A DNA stretch of 8,883 bases, from contig JBOGED010000601.1 of the NCBI GenBank assembly GCA_050743625.1, positions 1-8,883 on the forward strand, in the 5' to 3' direction. The position numbers and the translations under genes were made by a program. Positions within the stretch are counted from its first letter, which is position 1. Every line of letters starts with the position of its first letter. Under the pieces are notes generated by a model. The model did not search any database, was not told the origin of the DNA, and saw only the letters and a list, made by a program, of their open reading frames with translations. The stretch comes from JBOGED01 sp050743625. GTDB lineage: Bacteria; Actinomycetota; Nitriliruptoria; Euzebyales; Egibacteraceae. Of the stretch, positions 5,093-8,883 are shown piece after piece.

Positions 5093-6208
5093 CTACACCG
5101 TGACGACCAGCGAGTCGCGGTGGATGACCGCCCTGCCGTAGCGCGGGCCAAGCTCCTTCATCAAAGCTGTCGTCGAGCGGCCTTTCGTGCGCAGCACGTC
5201 ATCCTTGCCATAGGCGACCAGCCCGCGAGCCACGACCCGCTCGTCCGGACCGACGACGTCCACGGCATCGCCGGGCTCGAATTGCCCGACCGCATCGAGA
5301 ATTCCCGCTGCCAGCAAGGATGACCCGCGCTCGATAAGCGCGCGTACCGCGCCTTGGTCGACGATCAGCGCGCCGCTTGGCTGAGGCGCGAACGCGATCC
5401 ACAGCTTGCGGCTCTCTGGACGATGCTCGGCCGGCGGGAACCATGTGCCGATCTGCGCACCGGCGGCGACCTGCAGGACCACGCCCGGGCGGCGTGCGTT
5501 CGCGATGACGGCGTGCGCCGCGCTGAACGTCGCGATCCGAGCGGCCTCGAGCTTGGTCGCCATACCACCGCTCCCGAGCTCGCCCGGGTTCCCATAGTGG
5601 TGCGCACCGAGCAGGCTCAGGTCGTCCACCCGATCGACCACGGGCAGGTCCTGCGTGATGCGCGGGTCACCGTCGAGCAGGCCCTCGACGTCGGACAGCA
5701 GCAGGAGCAGGTCAGCGCCGAGCATGCTCGCGACCAGCGCGGCCAAGCGGTCGTTGTCACCGAAGCGCAGCTCGTCGGTTGCCACCGTGTCGTTCTCGTT
5801 CACGACCGGCACCGCGCCTAGGTCGAGCAGCGTCTCGAAGGTGGTACGCGCGTTGAGGTACCGCGCCCGGTCGACGACATCGCTGGGCATGAGCAACACC
5901 TGCCCGCACGCGAGGCCGTGGCGCGCGAACGCCGCCTGGTAGGTGTGCATGAGAATGCCCTGGCCGACGCTGGCCGCCGCCTGTAGCCGCGCGAGATCCA
6001 TAGGGCGCGCCCGGAACCCGAGCGGCGCCAAGCCGGCCGCGACCGCGCCGCTCGAGACGAGGACGACCTCGACACGTTCTTTCCGCAATGCCGCGATCTC
6101 GGCGACAAGGTCGGCGACAAGATGCCGGTCCAGACCACCGGCGGGCGCCCGAAGGCTTGAGCTGCCAACCTTGACGATCACGCGTTTCGGAGGGTCGAAG
6201 CGCGTCAC
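5093..6208 (-). CDS. proB: Glutamate 5-kinase with C-terminal PUA domain
   Basis: ProB phosphorylates L-glutamate with ATP to gamma-glutamyl phosphate, the first and usually proline-inhibited step of proline synthesis in the cytoplasm. At 371 residues it has the usual length of the PUA-containing form. Visible are KVGSSSL (13-19, Lys13), SSGAVAAG (52-59), QAAASVGQG (76-84), the NEND loop (137-140), FGDNDRLAALVA (149-160), SDVEGL (172-177) and GSGGMATK (212-219). The PUA domain covers about 277-360. The start is GTG, overlapping the TGA of obg as GTGA, with GGGTGA (6215-6220) 6 nt upstream inside the end of obg, so translation is probably coupled. proA, the partner enzyme that often follows, is absent: the next gene lies on the opposite strand and ends 22 nt away, so proA must be elsewhere. 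Confidence 0.96.
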   Translation of the reverse strand: MTRFDPPKRVIVKVGSSSLRAPAGGLDRHLVADLVAEIAALRKERVEVVLVSSGAVAAGLAPLGFRARPMDLARLQAAASVGQGILMHTYQAAFARHGLACGQVLLMPSDVVDRARYLNARTTFETLLDLGAVPVVNENDTVATDELRFGDNDRLAALVASMLGADLLLLLSDVEGLLDGDPRITQDLPVVDRVDDLSLLGAHHYGNPGELGSGGMATKLEAARIATFSAAHAVIANARRPGVVLQVAAGAQIGTWFPPAEHRPESRKLWIAFAPQPSGALIVDQGAVRALIERGSSLLAAGILDAVGQFEPGDAVDVVGPDERVVARGLVAYGKDDVLRTKGRSTTALMKELGPRYGRAVIHRDSLVVTV

Positions 6209-7533
6209 TCTTGATCACCCAGATCGTCCCGGTCATCGGGATCGTGCTCAGCATGCTCCGGCTCGAAGTCGAATACCTGGCCGGCGATCTCGACCGCGTC
6301 GCCGGGGCGGGCGCCAGCCTTGGCGAGCAGCCGTTCGACGCCAGCGCGTATCAGCCGGCCCTGTAGGTAACGCACGGCTTCTGGGTTGTCCAGGTCGGTC
6401 ATCACCACCCAACGCTCGACCCGCTCGCCGGTTACCCGGAACCCCTCAGAGGTCGCCTCGACCCTGAAGTCGTCACGGGCCGGAGCGGGGCGGAGCACGG
6501 GGCGGGCCGTCTCGGGGCGAGGTGACGGGACGTCAGGCCGGCTCGCGCGCACGTGGGCGACCAACTGCCCCATGCGGCGCCGCAGGTGGTCGAGCCCCTG
6601 GCCGGTGACCGCACTGCCGGCCAGCGCCTCCCAGCCACGCTCGGCCAGGTCCTGGCGCACCAGCTTGGCGGTATCGGGATCGGCGTCGGCCTTATTGCAG
6701 AAGACCAAGGCGGGCCGCTCGACGAGATCGGGGCTATATGCGCGCAGCTCGGTAAGGACCGCCTCGAGGTCCTCGCGCGGATCCCGCTGCTCATAGCTCG
6801 CGCAATCCAGGACATGGACGAGCACTCCCGCCCGCTCGACATGGCGGAGGAACCGGTGGCCGAGCCCCTTGCCGGCGCTCGCGCCTTCGATCAGCCCAGG
6901 CACGTCGGCGACAACAAAGTCGACGTCGTCGACCTCCACCACGCCAAGGTTTGGATACAGCGTCGTGAACGGGTAGCCGGCGATCTTCGGCTTGGCGGCG
7001 GAGAGCCGGCTGACCAGCGAAGACTTGCCCGCGTTCGGGAACCCGACGAGCCCGACATCGGCCAACAGCTTGAGCTCGAGCGCGATCCAACGCTCTTCCG
7101 GGGGCTCGCCACGCTCATGAAACGACGGTGCCCGGCGCCGGGAGGTCCGGAAGGCCGCGTTCCCTCGCCCTCCGCGGCCTCCCCTCGCCACGACGATCTG
7201 TTCGCCTGGTTGCGCCAGGTCGGCGACCGGCTCGTCCTCGCCAGTCTTCACGACCGTGCCGATCGGGACGTCGAGGAGCAAGTCGCCGCCATCAGCCCCG
7301 CGCCGCAGGTCGCCCTCGCCGTTCAGCCCTCGCCGCGCGGCACGATGAGGGCGATGGTGATAGTCGAGGAGCGTCGCGAGACCGGCGGTCGCGCGCACGA
7401 TCACACTTCCCCCGGAGCCACCGTCGCCACCGTCGGGCCGACCGCGCGGCTCGTAAGGCTGCCGGGCAAAAGACGTCACCCCGTCCCCTCCCCGCCCGCC
7501 CTTGACGTGAACCTTCACCTCATCGACGAACAT
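6205..7533 (-). CDS. obg: Obg/CgtA GTPase, 50S ribosome assembly factor
   Basis: Obg is an essential GTPase that binds the large ribosomal subunit and links its assembly to the stringent response. The 442-residue protein has all three parts: the glycine-rich Obg fold (1-158, with KGGRGGDG at 11-18 and ARGGRGGRGN at 116-125), the G domain, and an OCT domain (about 345-425), which is typical of Gram-positive Obg. In the G domain, G1 is GFPNAGKSS (164-172), G2 GYPFTTLYPNLG (186-197), G3 DVPGLIEGA (210-218), G4 NKAD (280-283) and G5 SAV (307-309). A short acidic tail (425-442) follows. The ATG at 7533 gives the canonical MFVDEVKV start; the frame is open further upstream but runs antisense through the neighbouring acetyltransferase. 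The ribosome binding site is weak. It is first in a two-gene unit with proB; rplU and rpmA, common upstream partners, are missing. Confidence 0.97.
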   Translation of the reverse strand: MFVDEVKVHVKGGRGGDGVTSFARQPYEPRGRPDGGDGGSGGSVIVRATAGLATLLDYHHRPHRAARRGLNGEGDLRRGADGGDLLLDVPIGTVVKTGEDEPVADLAQPGEQIVVARGGRGGRGNAAFRTSRRRAPSFHERGEPPEERWIALELKLLADVGLVGFPNAGKSSLVSRLSAAKPKIAGYPFTTLYPNLGVVEVDDVDFVVADVPGLIEGASAGKGLGHRFLRHVERAGVLVHVLDCASYEQRDPREDLEAVLTELRAYSPDLVERPALVFCNKADADPDTAKLVRQDLAERGWEALAGSAVTGQGLDHLRRRMGQLVAHVRASRPDVPSPRPETARPVLRPAPARDDFRVEATSEGFRVTGERVERWVVMTDLDNPEAVRYLQGRLIRAGVERLLAKAGARPGDAVEIAGQVFDFEPEHAEHDPDDRDDLGDQE

Positions 7534-7544
7534 CTCGGCGCAAA

Positions 7545-7550
7545 TCCTAG
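7545..7550 (-). promoter_or_regulatory. Possible -10 element for a near-leaderless obg-proB transcript
   Basis: The minus strand reads TAGGAT here (TANNNT type), ending 11 nt before the obg ATG. A start point 6-7 nt downstream would leave only a few leader bases, consistent with the poor Shine-Dalgarno of obg and with the leaderless mRNAs common in actinobacteria. A -35-like GTCAGA with an 18-nt spacer is poor. The same bases contain AGGA and could instead be a distant ribosome binding site. Confidence 0.25.
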
Positions 7551-7590
7551 CGGGGCTGCGCCTGGAGTCTGACGAGGTTGGCTGCGACCG

Positions 7591-7605
7591 CCCCGAACTT
7601 CGGGG
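7591..7605. promoter_or_regulatory. Palindrome between obg and the acetyltransferase gene
   Basis: CCCCGAACTTCGGGG is a perfect 7-bp-arm palindrome around a single C. It lies between two divergent starts (7533 minus, 7657 plus) and near the centre of the gap, so a shared operator is possible. G/C-rich short palindromes also arise by chance in such DNA. Confidence 0.35.
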
Positions 7606-7612
7606 CAAAGCC

Positions 7613-7625
7613 GCCGGTAGCCGGC
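7613..7625. promoter_or_regulatory. Second small palindrome upstream of the acetyltransferase gene
   Basis: GCCGG (7613-7617) and CCGGC (7621-7625) flank TAG. It follows the palindrome at 7591-7605 by 7 nt and ends 31 nt before the ATG at 7657. On its own it is weak. Confidence 0.2.
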
Positions 7626-7656
7626 CCGACCTGCGCACCGATAGTACGGTGAGCCG

Positions 7657-8883
7657 ATGCCGATGCCGCTGCCGATCTGCCCCATCGCGCCCGACGAGTT
7701 CGACAAGCTGTACGCCTGTGCCATCACGGCGTTCGGCGACCGGCTGGATCCGGCCGAGCTGGAGCGAGCGCGGCCCCTGTTCGAGTTCGAGCGCAGCCTC
7801 GCCGTGTTCGACGGCGAGATGATCGTCGGGACGCTGTCCGCCTGCACCTTCTCGATGACGGTGCCGGGTGGCGAAGCGCCGACGGCCGGCACCACATGGG
7901 TGGCAGTCCTGCCGACCCACAGGCGCCGCGGCCTGCTCACTGCCATGATGCGCCGGCATCTCGACGACGTGCGGGACCAGGGAGAGCCACTCGCCGCGCT
8001 ATGGGCCTCAGAGGCGGCGATCTACGGGCGGTTTGGTTTTGGCTCGGCCGCGCCATCCTTGCGGATCGACATCCAGCGGCTGGGTGCGCTGCCGGCAGGG
8101 CAACCACTAGCCTTGGGCACCTTCCACTTTGTCGACCTCGAGGACGCCTTGGAACCCTGCGCGCTGCTGTACGAGTGCGCCCGCGCCGAGCGCCCGGGCA
8201 TGATGAGCCGACGGCCGGAATGGTGGGAGCACGACGTGCTATCCGATGCGGGGCATCTCCTCCATGACCGCTCTCAGAAGCTCACCGTGCTTCACGGCCA
8301 ACAAGGCGCCTACGACGGTTACGTCGTGTACCGGGTGAATCGGGCGTGGGAGGATAATCACCCTCACGGAACCGTCGAGGTCATCGACCTGGTCGCGATC
8401 GCGCCTCAGGCGAACCGCGATCTTTGGCGGTACTGCATCGAGACCGACCTGTGCGACCGCGTCATTGCCACGCGACGGCCGGTCGACGACCCGCTCCCGT
8501 TCCTGCTGGCCGACCCCAGGAGGGCGAGATGCACGGTGAGGGACGGCCTCTGGCTTCGGCTGGTCGACCTTCGCGCGGCACTCGCCATCCGCAGCTATCA
8601 GTCGGAGGACGAGTTGGTTCTCGAGGTTGCCGACTCGTTCTGCCCATGGAACGACGGGAGGTGGCACCTCGAGACAAGCGAGAAGGGCGCTACCTGTGAG
8701 CGTACGGACCGTGAGCCGGACCTGGCGCTTCCGACCAGCGCGCTCGCCGCCGCGTACCTGGGCGGTGCCACCGTGACGCAGCTGTTCGCGGCCGGCCTGG
8801 TCGAAGGGAGCCTGGACGCGGTAACCCGCCTCACCGACCTGCTCCGGGTCCCCCGAGCCCCCTGGCCGAGCACGGACTTCTAG
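7657..8883 (+). CDS. Eis-like GNAT N-acetyltransferase
   Basis: The 408-residue protein matches the Eis family in length and layout: an N-terminal GNAT domain (about 7-145), a second GNAT-like domain (about 150-290) and a C-terminal SCP2-like domain (about 295-408). Mycobacterial Eis acetylates aminoglycosides at several amines and also protein lysines, using acetyl-CoA in the cytoplasm. The acetyl-CoA pyrophosphate loop is visible as VAVLPTHRRRGLL (82-94), and the Eis motif AIYGRFGFG (121-129) supplies Tyr123, equivalent to the general acid Tyr126. The chain ends in TDF, so the terminal Phe carboxylate that acts as general base in Eis is kept. GGTGAG at 7648-7653 is 3 nt from the ATG at 7657 and 9 nt from an in-frame ATG at 7663, so the protein may start two residues later. 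The true substrate in this organism is not known. It is divergent from obg; its TAG is the last codon of the window. Confidence 0.92.
   Translation: MPMPLPICPIAPDEFDKLYACAITAFGDRLDPAELERARPLFEFERSLAVFDGEMIVGTLSACTFSMTVPGGEAPTAGTTWVAVLPTHRRRGLLTAMMRRHLDDVRDQGEPLAALWASEAAIYGRFGFGSAAPSLRIDIQRLGALPAGQPLALGTFHFVDLEDALEPCALLYECARAERPGMMSRRPEWWEHDVLSDAGHLLHDRSQKLTVLHGQQGAYDGYVVYRVNRAWEDNHPHGTVEVIDLVAIAPQANRDLWRYCIETDLCDRVIATRRPVDDPLPFLLADPRRARCTVRDGLWLRLVDLRAALAIRSYQSEDELVLEVADSFCPWNDGRWHLETSEKGATCERTDREPDLALPTSALAAAYLGGATVTQLFAAGLVEGSLDAVTRLTDLLRVPRAPWPSTDF

Noticed and set aside
5354..5821. Plus-strand open frame opposite proB
   Set aside because: Its translation has no family resemblance, while the minus strand encodes a complete ProB.
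6553..7572. Long plus-strand open frame opposite obg (339 codons)
   Set aside because: It is an antisense frame kept open by high-GC codon use; the minus-strand frame has all Obg motifs.
7534..7959. Upstream extension of the obg frame on the minus strand
   Set aside because: It runs antisense through the acetyltransferase gene; MFVDEVKV at 7533 is the canonical Obg start.

Overview
The window is high-GC, densely coded DNA with GTG and TTG starts and an obg-proB gene pair. Together with an Eis-type acetyltransferase and a glyoxal/galactose-oxidase-like copper radical oxidase, this points to an actinobacterium, possibly an uncultured or deeply branching lineage. No mobile element, CRISPR array, rRNA or convincing tRNA was found.

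Layout from left to right. (1) Positions 86-3254, minus strand: an exported copper radical oxidase gene (1359-3254) is followed 106 nt downstream by a gene for an exported protein with a C-terminal membrane anchor and two homologous halves (86-1252). Its predicted mature N-terminus is a histidine. The pair looks like a small extracytoplasmic copper-enzyme module, and a perfect 10-bp-stem hairpin lies beyond its 3' end (1-25). (2) Positions 3266-3576: a divergent intergenic region with a long dyad (arms ACTAGTGC/GCACTAGT), a possible 54-codon small ORF with a good ribosome binding site, and an AT-rich leader. (3) Positions 3577-5070, plus strand: an unusual fusion of a double Clp_N (ClpA/ClpC N-terminal) domain to a serine beta-lactamase-like hydrolase, with no signal peptide. 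(4) Positions 5093-7533, minus strand: obg (GTPase, ribosome assembly) and proB (glutamate 5-kinase, proline synthesis), translationally coupled by a GTGA overlap. Neither rplU-rpmA upstream nor proA downstream is present. (5) Positions 7657-8883, plus strand: an Eis-like GNAT acetyltransferase, divergent from obg and ending exactly at the window edge.

obg, proB and the eis-like gene are ordinary conserved genes. The parts worth a second look are the copper radical oxidase with its histidine-starting, internally duplicated partner, the Clp_N-hydrolase fusion, and the dyad-containing region between them. Functions proposed for the partner protein and for the fusion are inferences from sequence and position.
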